Assembly: GCF_900302455.1 (NCBI RefSeq)
Contig: NZ_ONZG01000007.1
Location: forward strand, 246,354 to 310,353
Direction of reading: 5' to 3'
DNA from: Falsiruegeria mediterranea M17
GTDB lineage: Bacteria > Pseudomonadota > Alphaproteobacteria > Rhodobacterales > Rhodobacteraceae
DNA length: 64,000 nucleotides
The notes beneath the pieces were generated by a model. It was not told where the DNA came from and ran no database searches. It was given only the letters and a program-made list of their open reading frames with translations. Position numbers and translations under genes: made by a program. Numbering within the stretch: the first letter of the stretch is position 1; each line of letters opens with the position of its first letter. Positions 1 through 6,652 of the stretch are shown piece by piece.

Positions 1-107
1 TTCTTGCCCATCAGCGCATCCAGCACGCGCGTGTCTTCGGGCTTTTCGCCGGCATTTGCCGCCGCTGCAGCCGCCAAAGCCACCAAAATCAGGGCAAACC
101 GTCTCAT
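1..107 (-). CDS. Secreted protein, N-terminal fragment
   Basis: Only the first 35 codons of this minus-strand gene are in the window; the rest lies before base 1. The start ATG (105-107) has an AGGAG ribosome binding site just upstream. The N-terminus reads MRRFALILVALAAAAAANA and then GEKPEDTRVLDALMGKK, which is a textbook signal peptide (two arginines, a hydrophobic alanine-rich core, an A-N-A cleavage site) followed by a hydrophilic mature start. The product is therefore exported, probably to the periplasm. The function cannot be told from the fragment. It is divergent from purB. Confidence 0.7.
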   Translation of the reverse strand, partial: MRRFALILVALAAAAAANAGEKPEDTRVLDALMGK

Positions 108-194
108 GTACCCGCTCCTGCCTTGTTCATTCGTCGCCGCGAGTTTAAGACGCGCGCGATCCCCCGTGCCAATCACAATAAGGTGCCGCTGCCA

Positions 195-1499
195 ATGATT
201 CCCCGCTATTCCCGCCCTGACATGGTCGCTATCTGGTCGCCCCAGACCAAATTCCGCATCTGGTACGAGATCGAGGCCCACGCCTGTGATGCCATGGCCG
301 ATCTGGGCGTGATCCCGAAAGAGAACGCCGAAGCGGTGTGGAAAGCCAAGGACGTCGAGTTTGACGTCGCCCGTATTGACGAAATCGAAGCCGTCACCAA
401 ACACGACGTCATCGCGTTTCTGACGCACCTGGCCGAACACGTGGGCTCCGAAGAGGCCCGTTTTGTACACCAGGGCATGACCAGCTCGGACGTGCTGGAC
501 ACCTGCCTGAACGTACAACTCGTGCGCGCCGCCGACATTCTGCTCGAAGGGGTGGACCGGGTGCTGGCCGCGCTGAAGACCCGTGCGCATGAGCACAAGG
601 ACACCGTCCGCGTGGGCCGCAGCCACGGCATCCACGCCGAGCCCACCACCATGGGCCTGACATTCGCGCGTTTCTACGCCGAGATGGACCGCAACAAGGC
701 ACGCCTGATCGCGGCACGTGAGGAAATCGCCACTGGTGCCATTTCTGGCGCCGTTGGAACATTTGCCAACATAGACCCGGCAGTCGAGGAACACGTCTGC
801 GAGAAGCTGGGTCTGAGCCCCGAGCCGATCTCGACCCAGGTGATCCCGCGCGACCGCCACGCGATGTTCTTTGCCACCCTCGGCGTCATCGCCTCGTCGA
901 TCGAAAACATCGCTGTGGAAATCCGCCACATGCAGCGCACCGAAGTGCTGGAAGGCGCCGAGTTCTTCTCGATGGGCCAGAAAGGCTCGTCCGCGATGCC
1001 GCATAAGAAGAACCCGGTTCTGACCGAAAACCTGACCGGCCTCGCTCGTCTGGTGCGCATGGCCGTTGTTCCGGCGATGGAAAACGTGGCGCTCTGGCAC
1101 GAGCGCGACATCTCGCACAGCTCAGTCGAGCGCGCGATTGGTCCCGACGCCACCATCACGCTGGACTTTGCCCTGCACCGTCTGGCCGGTGTGGTCGAAA
1201 AGATGCTGATCTTCCCCGACAACATGCTGGACAACATGAACAAGTTCCCTGGCCTGGTGATGTCGCAGCGCGTGCTGCTGGCCCTGACCCAAGCCGGTGT
1301 CAGCCGCGAGGACGCCTATTCCATGGTACAGCGCAACGCGCTGAAGGTCTGGGAACACCGCGTCGATTTCCGCGAACAGCTGCTAGCCGACGCCGAGGTC
1401 GTGGTCGCCCTGGGCGAAGATGGCATCAACGAAAAGTTCGACATGGGGTATCACACCAAACATGTCGACACGATTTTCAAGCGTGTTTTCAAAGACTAA
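195..1499 (+). CDS. purB: Adenylosuccinate lyase
   Basis: A 434-residue fumarase/aspartase-superfamily enzyme. It removes fumarate from SAICAR in purine synthesis and from adenylosuccinate on the way to AMP. The family signature SSAMPHKKNP lies at residues 265-274. TSSDVLDT near residue 95 and GRSHGIHAEPTTMG near 140 carry the other conserved active-site segments. The open frame extends upstream to 123, but the ATG at 195 (MIPRYSRPDM) is chosen because family members begin with this IPRYSRP segment; AAGGTG lies upstream. A strong terminator follows at 1522, so it looks monocistronic. Length is typical of the bacterial short form. Confidence 0.97.
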   Translation: MIPRYSRPDMVAIWSPQTKFRIWYEIEAHACDAMADLGVIPKENAEAVWKAKDVEFDVARIDEIEAVTKHDVIAFLTHLAEHVGSEEARFVHQGMTSSDVLDTCLNVQLVRAADILLEGVDRVLAALKTRAHEHKDTVRVGRSHGIHAEPTTMGLTFARFYAEMDRNKARLIAAREEIATGAISGAVGTFANIDPAVEEHVCEKLGLSPEPISTQVIPRDRHAMFFATLGVIASSIENIAVEIRHMQRTEVLEGAEFFSMGQKGSSAMPHKKNPVLTENLTGLARLVRMAVVPAMENVALWHERDISHSSVERAIGPDATITLDFALHRLAGVVEKMLIFPDNMLDNMNKFPGLVMSQRVLLALTQAGVSREDAYSMVQRNALKVWEHRVDFREQLLADAEVVVALGEDGINEKFDMGYHTKHVDTIFKRVFKD

Positions 1500-1521
1500 A
1501 CGCCCCAAGCTCATGCAACTC

Positions 1522-1549
1522 AAAGACCGGCCCCTGTGCCGGTCTTTTT
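1522..1549 (+). terminator. Rho-independent terminator of purB
   Basis: The stem AAAGACCGGC / GCCGGTCTTT (10 bp) with a short CCCTGT-type loop is followed directly by a T-run. It starts 22 bases after the purB stop, the classical position for the purB terminator. Confidence 0.9.
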
Positions 1550-1632
1550 CGTTTGTACGCTCAACAGGAACTTTCCCTTTGGAAATGACCCGTCTCGGCG
1601 TATTCTGTGGCCACAAAATGGGAGGACGGATC

Positions 1633-1791
1633 ATGAAAGTCGGAACTCTTGTGCTGACCGCGGCGCTGTTGCTGCCCTCCATTGCTGCGGCGATGGGCTG
1701 CTCGGGCCGCGAACATCAGGCGCAATCCTGTGCGACAGGCACCACTTGGGATGCAAACAGCCAAAGCTGCGTCAAAATCGTCAACAGCTGA
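1633..1791 (+). CDS. Small secreted cysteine-containing protein
   Basis: A 52-residue product with a GGAGGA ribosome binding site 6 bases before the ATG. Residues 1-20 (MKVGTLVLTAALLLPSIAAA) are a clear signal peptide. The mature part is about 32 residues with three cysteines in the context C-S-G-R, S-C-A-T-G-T-T-W-D and Q-S-C-V. The spacing of Cys, Trp-Asp and Cys resembles small chitin-binding or peritrophin-like motifs, but the match is too short for a functional call. It has its own start signals and is bounded by terminators on both sides (1522 and 1818), so it is probably a separately expressed periplasmic or extracellular peptide. Function unknown. Confidence 0.65.
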   Translation: MKVGTLVLTAALLLPSIAAAMGCSGREHQAQSCATGTTWDANSQSCVKIVNS

Positions 1792-1817
1792 CACACATCT
1801 CACAGGTTTTTTATTGC

Positions 1818-1852
1818 GGGCGCTCCGATTTGAGGGGCGTCCGTCTTTTTTT
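1818..1852 (+). terminator. Rho-independent terminator
   Basis: GGGCGCTCC and GGGGCGTCC form a 9-bp stem with two G-U pairs and a 7-base loop, followed by GTCTTTTTTTG. It lies 27 bases after the small secreted protein gene. Confidence 0.8.
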
Positions 1853-1892
1853 GCACTAAACTCTGCTCAAGTGATCAATCGGAGTGACTGTA

Positions 1893-2441
1893 ATGCGTGT
1901 TCTTCTTGCCTTGACCATCGCCCTGCCCGGATATGCCTTTGCCGCTGGCGGCAATGGCGACGGAGGCACCACTTGGACCAACCCGCCAGAGCCGTCTGAG
2001 ACCACCAAGACCTGCAAAGGGGTGCGCGTCTGGGACGAGAAAAAGAAACGTTGTGTGAAACCCAAAAAGTCGTCGCTGGATACCGATACGCTTTATGGTG
2101 CGGTGCGCGAATTGGCCTATGCGGGGCGGTATGACGACGCACAGGGCGTGTTGTCGGCAATGGCTGATCAAAACGACGACCGCGTGTTGACCTATTGGGG
2201 CTTTACCCACCGCAAACTGGGCCAGATCGAATTGGCAAATGCCTATTACGACAAGGCCATCAGCACCAACCCCGACAACATCCTTGCGCGCAGCTACATG
2301 GGCCAAGGCTTTGTCGAGCAAGGCAAACTTGACCTGGCCATTGAACAGTGGCGAGAAATCAAGGCGCGCGGTGGCGAAGGATCCTGGGCCGAAGCATCGC
2401 TGCGCGAAGCCATTCGTACAGGAACCACATACAGCTACTGA
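1893..2441 (+). CDS. Secreted tetratricopeptide-repeat protein
   Basis: 182 residues. A signal peptide spans about residues 1-18 (MRVLLALTIALPGYAFA). It is followed by a glycine-rich stretch and a basic segment with two cysteines (T-C-K-G ... R-C-V-K-P). The C-terminal 110 residues contain TPR helices, clearest in LGQIELANAYYDKAISTNPD and SYMGQGFVEQGKLDLAIEQW. TPR domains are protein-binding scaffolds, so it is probably a periplasmic adaptor. The ATG at 1893 is preferred to an in-frame GTG at 1884 because GGAG at 1881-1884 is properly spaced only for the ATG. No partner is apparent in the neighbourhood. Confidence 0.8.
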   Translation: MRVLLALTIALPGYAFAAGGNGDGGTTWTNPPEPSETTKTCKGVRVWDEKKKRCVKPKKSSLDTDTLYGAVRELAYAGRYDDAQGVLSAMADQNDDRVLTYWGFTHRKLGQIELANAYYDKAISTNPDNILARSYMGQGFVEQGKLDLAIEQWREIKARGGEGSWAEASLREAIRTGTTYSY

Positions 2442-2509
2442 TTTTCAGTCTTTCTTTACCGCCTGTGGGCTAGCGTCACCTTGATGATGACGGACCCACA
2501 GGCAGGCAG

Positions 2510-3622
2510 ATGCAAGACGACAAAGCATTGATGCAATTGGCCCCATTGGCAACGCCGATGACCGACAGCGTGATCGCAGTGAATACGGCCCCCTCGGTCG
2601 AGGAGGTGCGCGTTGCCCGGCATCTCAGCGGGCGGGCAAAAGCGGCGATAGTTGTGCGGCTTTTGCTGAACGATGGCGCAGACATCCCGTTGGAAGAGTT
2701 GCCGGAAGAGCTGCAAACCAAGTTGACAGAACAGATGGGTGAGATTGGTCTGGTCGACCGTGTAACCTTGGGTGCCGTAGCGCATGAATTTGTCGAAGCG
2801 CTCGAAGGGATCGGCCTGTCGATGCCCCATGACCTGGCCGGAGCGTTGAATGTGCTGGATGGCAAGATCGGGGCGCGCACAGCTGCCAAGCTGCGCAAGC
2901 AGGCCGGTGTCAAACAATCCGGCGACCCTTGGGTCAGGCTCAAGGCGCTGCCCGCCGCGGAACTGGCGGAACTGGCCGAGGCTGAAAGCACCGAAGTTGC
3001 CGCCGTTCTACTGTCGAAACTGGACACCCCAAAAGCCGCCGAAATGCTGGGGCAACTGCCTGGACCGATGGCGCGCCAGATCACCTATGCGGTATCAAAA
3101 ACCGGGAAAGTCACACCCGAAGCTGTTGATAGAATTGGTTTTTCTCTTGTTGCACAGATGGATCAGCGCCCGATCTCGGCCTTTGACGATGACCCGGAAA
3201 AACGGGTCGGCGCCATCCTGAACCAATCCGCCGCGAACACACGCGACGACATGCTGACCTCGCTTGATGCCGAGGATGAGGCCTTTGCCACCTCCGTCCG
3301 CAAGATGATCTTTACCTTTGCCCACATCCCCGAACGGGTGACGGAACGCGACGTGCCCGCAGTGGTGCGCGCCGTGGATCAGGACGAATTTGTGATCGCC
3401 CTGGCCGCCGCCACAGACGAAAAGAACGCCCCCGTTGTCGAGTTTTTATTGGGCAACATGTCTGCCCGCATGGCCGACAACCTGCGCGAAGAAGTACAGG
3501 AACGCGGCACCATAAAGCGCGCCGAGGGCGAGAGGGCGATGAACGCTGTTGTCAACGCAATCCGGGGGCTCGAGGATGAAGGCACCATAACCCTGGTTGT
3601 CGAAGAAGAAGAGGACGAGTAA
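2510..3622 (+). CDS. fliG: FliG-like flagellar motor switch protein
   Basis: 370 residues. The middle part (TPKAAEMLGQLPGPMARQIT, around residue 185) matches the FliG middle domain that stacks under the MS ring. The C-terminal 110 residues, with KMIFTFAHIPERVTERDVPA, a long helix ending LLGNMSARMADNLREEVQER, and an RLEEEG-like tail, match the FliG C-terminal domain that contacts the stator and FliM. The N-terminus (residues 1-60) is divergent and the extreme C-terminus is unusually acidic (VVEEEEDE). FliG normally sits in a flagellar cluster; here there is no other flagellar gene within 60 kb. It may be a second, specialised FliG or the only one, unlinked. Confidence 0.8.
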   Translation: MQDDKALMQLAPLATPMTDSVIAVNTAPSVEEVRVARHLSGRAKAAIVVRLLLNDGADIPLEELPEELQTKLTEQMGEIGLVDRVTLGAVAHEFVEALEGIGLSMPHDLAGALNVLDGKIGARTAAKLRKQAGVKQSGDPWVRLKALPAAELAELAEAESTEVAAVLLSKLDTPKAAEMLGQLPGPMARQITYAVSKTGKVTPEAVDRIGFSLVAQMDQRPISAFDDDPEKRVGAILNQSAANTRDDMLTSLDAEDEAFATSVRKMIFTFAHIPERVTERDVPAVVRAVDQDEFVIALAAATDEKNAPVVEFLLGNMSARMADNLREEVQERGTIKRAEGERAMNAVVNAIRGLEDEGTITLVVEEEEDE

Positions 3623-3654
3623 GCCTCGCTCACCGTGACTTCGAATGCTCAGGA

Positions 3655-3850
3655 AATGCAACGAGCCGGTGTGTCCGCGCGCCGTTGCCGCATGCGGGTA
3701 CCCTGACCATGCCCGCTGCTGCGCGTCACGCCCCCATCCGGAACCCACGTGCTCTGGAGCGGCGCACTTCACCGCTGTCCCGAACGACGAGGGACGCAAC
3801 GGCGGTGGGACCACCTTGAATTTCCCGCATGGACAGCACCACGGGGCCCG
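3655..3850 (+). ncRNA. ssrS: Structured intergenic RNA, candidate 6S RNA
   Basis: The gap between fliG and the DMT permease is GC-rich, non-coding and folds into a rod. A closing stem is formed by GGTG-TGTC (3668-3675) with GACA-g-CACC (3832-3840). Next comes CATGCGGG (3691-3698) with CCCGCATG (3824-3831). There is then an open internal bubble (3699-3712 against 3806-3823) whose 3' side contains CCACCTTGAA. A terminal stem is made by CCGCTGCTGCG (3713-3723) with CGCAACGGCGG (3795-3805), and apical hairpins follow (AGCGG/CCGCT, GTCCC/GGGAC). Closing stem, central bubble with CACCTTGAA and terminal stem is the layout of 6S RNA, which binds sigma-70 RNA polymerase. The fold was done by eye, so the family name is an inference. 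Confidence 0.5.
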
Positions 3851-3932
3851 CCTATGACGTTCGCATGCTCACAATTTTCGAGCGATGCAAAGCCGCAGGC
3901 CCCAGGATGATTTCATTGAACTGTTCCAGCAC

Positions 3933-4796
3933 ATGACTGACGGGCCAGACACCCAAGGCAAAGCCATCATGCTCATGGTCAGCGCAATCCTGTTCTTTAC
4001 GCTAATGGACGCTTCGGTCAAAGCTCTGACCCCACGTTTTGGCGTCATCCCCAGCCTTTGGGCACGGTACGGCGGGCAAATGCTGCTTGTCTTTGTTCTG
4101 GTTCTGCCGCGCCTGCATCGGGTCGTTCGCACGAAATACCCTGTCCTGCAGTTCCTGCGCTCTCTGTTGTTGATGGGTGCTACGGGCTTCTTCTTTCTGG
4201 CTCTGTCCCTCATCCCCCTGACCGATGCCACGGCATTGATGTCGGTCAACCCGGTTCTGATCACCTTGGGTGCGGCCCTGTTCCTGCACGAACCTCTTGG
4301 CCCGCGCCGGATCGTTGGCATCGTCGTGGCGATGTGCGGCGCGTTGATCATCATCCGCCCTGGCAGCAGCGTCTTTTCGCTGGCCTCGCTCTACCCGCTG
4401 GCGGCGGCCTGCTGCTACACGGGGTATGCGCTGCTCACCCGCAAGGTCGGCCCTGACGAAGATGTCTGGACCTCGCTGTTTTATACCGGTCTGGTTGGCA
4501 CCGTGATCATGAGCCTGGTCGCGCCGCCCTACGCGCAGATGCCGGATGCCATCAGTTGGGGCCTGATCGCCATGGTCGCGGGTTTTGGTACCATCGCTCA
4601 AATGCTGCTGATCCGGGCGTTTACGATGGGCCAGGCTTCGATGCTGGCGCCATACGCCTATTGCGGTCTGGGCTTTGCCGCTGTCTGGGGCGCGGTGTTC
4701 TTTGGCGAACTTCCAGACATCTGGACCATCTGCGGCGCGCTTGTGATCGCCGGGGCGGGCCTATATGTGTGGCATCGCGAAACAAAAACGTCGTGA
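3933..4796 (+). CDS. DMT-superfamily (EamA) inner membrane permease
   Basis: 287 residues from the ATG at 3933; an in-frame ATG at 3885 would add 16 hydrophilic residues, and neither start has a strong ribosome binding site. There are about ten hydrophobic helices arranged as two EamA repeats. The first repeat ends near LGPRRIVGIVVAMCGALIII; the second ends with LPDIWTICGALVIAGAGLYV, the usual repeat-end signature of the drug/metabolite transporter superfamily. Substrates of this family range from amino acids to nucleotide sugars and cannot be predicted. It sits 9 bases before an LpxL-like acyltransferase gene, so the two are likely cotranscribed. Confidence 0.85.
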   Translation: MTDGPDTQGKAIMLMVSAILFFTLMDASVKALTPRFGVIPSLWARYGGQMLLVFVLVLPRLHRVVRTKYPVLQFLRSLLLMGATGFFFLALSLIPLTDATALMSVNPVLITLGAALFLHEPLGPRRIVGIVVAMCGALIIIRPGSSVFSLASLYPLAAACCYTGYALLTRKVGPDEDVWTSLFYTGLVGTVIMSLVAPPYAQMPDAISWGLIAMVAGFGTIAQMLLIRAFTMGQASMLAPYAYCGLGFAAVWGAVFFGELPDIWTICGALVIAGAGLYVWHRETKTS

Positions 4797-4805
4797 GGCG
4801 CAGTC

Positions 4806-5720
4806 ATGCCCGTTGAAAAGTCAGAACTCTCCCGGTTTGAACGGGCGAAATACCGTGCGTCCTTTTTCTTTCTACGCGCCTTTATCGGCGGCATGCGCAA
4901 GCTGCCGTATGACACGCGGATCGCGGCCATGGGGTCGATTGTCAGCGCCATTTCGCCGCTTGTGGGCTTCCGCAAACGCGTGCGCAGGAACCTGAAACTG
5001 GCGCGCCCAGACCTGCCCGAGACCGAGGCGAAGCGGCTGACCAAAGCGGTGCCCAATACGGCGGGACGCGCTTTGATGGAGCATTTTTCACCCGAGGATT
5101 TCACCGAGCGCCAGAAAAACGCCAAGGTCTCAGGCCCTGGTATCGAAGCCTTTGAACAGGCCTGTGCCGAAGGTCGCCCGGTGATGTTCATCACCGCGCA
5201 TTTCGGCCACTATCTGGCTGCCCGCGTGGCCCTGCAGCATCAGTTTCAAAAGCCCATCGGCTGTCTCTATCGCCGCATGGCAAACCCCTATTTCAACGAG
5301 ATCTACGTCGACGCCTTTCACAAAACCGGCGAGCCGATGTTCGAACAGGGCCGCCGCGGCATGATGGAAATGGTGCGCTCGCTCAAAAAAGGCGGCATCA
5401 TTGCGATCGTGTCCGACCTGCACGCCCATGGCGGTGAAGAGCTGCAGTTCTTTGGTCAGCCAGCGGTGACATCCGTACTGAACGCGGAATTGGCGATCAA
5501 ATACAAGGCTGTAACCATCCCCTGCTATGCAGTGCGAGAGCCCAATGGCCTGGACTTCGAGATCGTGCTGCACGAGCCGCTGGAGCACACCGATCCGATA
5601 ACCATGACCCAACAGATGAACGACGATCTAGAGGTGATAGTCCGCAAACACATGGATCAGTGGTTCTGGATTCACCGCCGCTGGAAGATGTGGAACGGTC
5701 TGGGATCGGCCAACGGTTAA
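4806..5720 (+). CDS. LpxL/HtrB-type lysophospholipid acyltransferase
   Basis: 304 residues. Like the lipid A late acyltransferases it has an N-terminal hydrophobic segment, a central HFG motif (TAHFGHYLAARVA near residue 127), a GCLYRRMANPYFN segment, an EQGRRGMMEMVRSLKKGG segment and the C-terminal QWFWIHRRWK signature. These enzymes act on the cytoplasmic face of the inner membrane. Oddly, the catalytic H-x4-D/E box reads H-F-G-H-Y-L, so the expected acidic residue is a leucine. Either another residue substitutes or the enzyme has altered activity. It begins 9 bases after the DMT permease. Its stop codon overlaps the stop of the convergent DUF1223 gene. Confidence 0.85.
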   Translation: MPVEKSELSRFERAKYRASFFFLRAFIGGMRKLPYDTRIAAMGSIVSAISPLVGFRKRVRRNLKLARPDLPETEAKRLTKAVPNTAGRALMEHFSPEDFTERQKNAKVSGPGIEAFEQACAEGRPVMFITAHFGHYLAARVALQHQFQKPIGCLYRRMANPYFNEIYVDAFHKTGEPMFEQGRRGMMEMVRSLKKGGIIAIVSDLHAHGGEELQFFGQPAVTSVLNAELAIKYKAVTIPCYAVREPNGLDFEIVLHEPLEHTDPITMTQQMNDDLEVIVRKHMDQWFWIHRRWKMWNGLGSANG

Positions 5721-6418
5721 TCCAGTTTGGCCGCTGCCACGATCGGACCATAGCCGGGCACCTGCACCAGCACGGCGGTTTTCAATCCGTCCGCCAGGTG
5801 CACGGTGAACTTCGCGTCCTCTGCCCCATCCCAGCGACCCAACAGGTTCAAGCTGTCGACCACATTGGCATAGTCCAGATCATGACCTGCCAGCTCTCCT
5901 CGCTTGATGCTGGCATGGCGCATCGGGGCATAGCGGACCACTTGCACGCCATAGCTGCCCTTGGGCAGTTTTTCCGAGGCCACAATGCTGACCTCGACCT
6001 CACCCCCGGATTTGGTGGTTTCGACCGTCGCAAGGGGCGTGCGGTCACGGTGCTGGGCGATCAGCTCCATCAGCTCCATGCCACGCGCGCCAACCACGCT
6101 TTCGTTGCCGTTGATCACCATCTGCGGCGTGTAGATCATCGTGCGCCCGCCCGCATGCGCATAGCCCTGCTGGCGCGTGGTGTGGGACGGTTTGGCGTAT
6201 TCGTCCTTCCACCCGATGTAGTCCCAATAATCCACGTGCAGCGCCAGCCCCAGCACGTCATCCCGCTCGGCCAGTTTTTGCATCAAGGCATCAGCCGGCG
6301 GGCAGGATGAGCACCCCTGTGACGTATACAGCTCGACTACGACCGGATTGCTGTCTTCGGCGATGGTTACGCTGGCCGACAACACGGTCAGAGCGACTGA
6401 AAAAAGGGCGCGTTTCAT
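5717..6418 (-). CDS. DUF1223 secreted thioredoxin-fold-like protein
   Basis: 233 residues with a signal peptide (MKRALFSVALTVLSASVTIA). The mature protein starts with the DUF1223 hallmark VVELYTSQGCSSCPPADALM, which carries a CSSC pair in a thioredoxin-like position. It continues with the conserved ALHVDYWDYIGWKDEYAKP and YTPQMVINGNESVVGAR segments. The family is widespread in proteobacteria, exported, and its role is unknown; the CxxC motif suggests redox chemistry or metal binding. The ATG at 6418 is preferred over an in-frame GTG at 6427 because AGGAT lies about 12 bases before it. The stop overlaps the convergent acyltransferase gene by four bases. Confidence 0.85.
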   Translation of the reverse strand: MKRALFSVALTVLSASVTIAEDSNPVVVELYTSQGCSSCPPADALMQKLAERDDVLGLALHVDYWDYIGWKDEYAKPSHTTRQQGYAHAGGRTMIYTPQMVINGNESVVGARGMELMELIAQHRDRTPLATVETTKSGGEVEVSIVASEKLPKGSYGVQVVRYAPMRHASIKRGELAGHDLDYANVVDSLNLLGRWDGAEDAKFTVHLADGLKTAVLVQVPGYGPIVAAAKLD

Positions 6419-6530
6419 GGCGGGCACTATCCTGCTTGGGTTAAGTCAGGTCTAAGCCGCAGCGCTTTCAAACGCCAATCAAGGTTTCTTGAGAGGCTGG
6501 TGAATTATCCGAAACGCGGACGTTGAAAAA

Positions 6531-6548
6531 TGTATACAATTGCATACA
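6531..6548. promoter_or_regulatory. Inverted repeat upstream of acnA
   Basis: TGTATACAATTGCATACA is an inverted repeat with 7-base arms, one mismatch and a 4-base centre, 105 bases before the acnA start. TGTATAC-type half-sites are common for GntR-family repressors. It is the only palindrome of this kind seen in the 235-base gap between the DUF1223 gene and acnA. The regulator is unknown. Confidence 0.45.
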
Positions 6549-6652
6549 TGACGCTTGACGCGCGGCCATTCCCCTTGAAACAGGGGACCGGGTCATGCAC
6601 AAAACCAACAGCAAAACCTCATTCTCACATCTCATTAGAGGGAAGCCATCTT

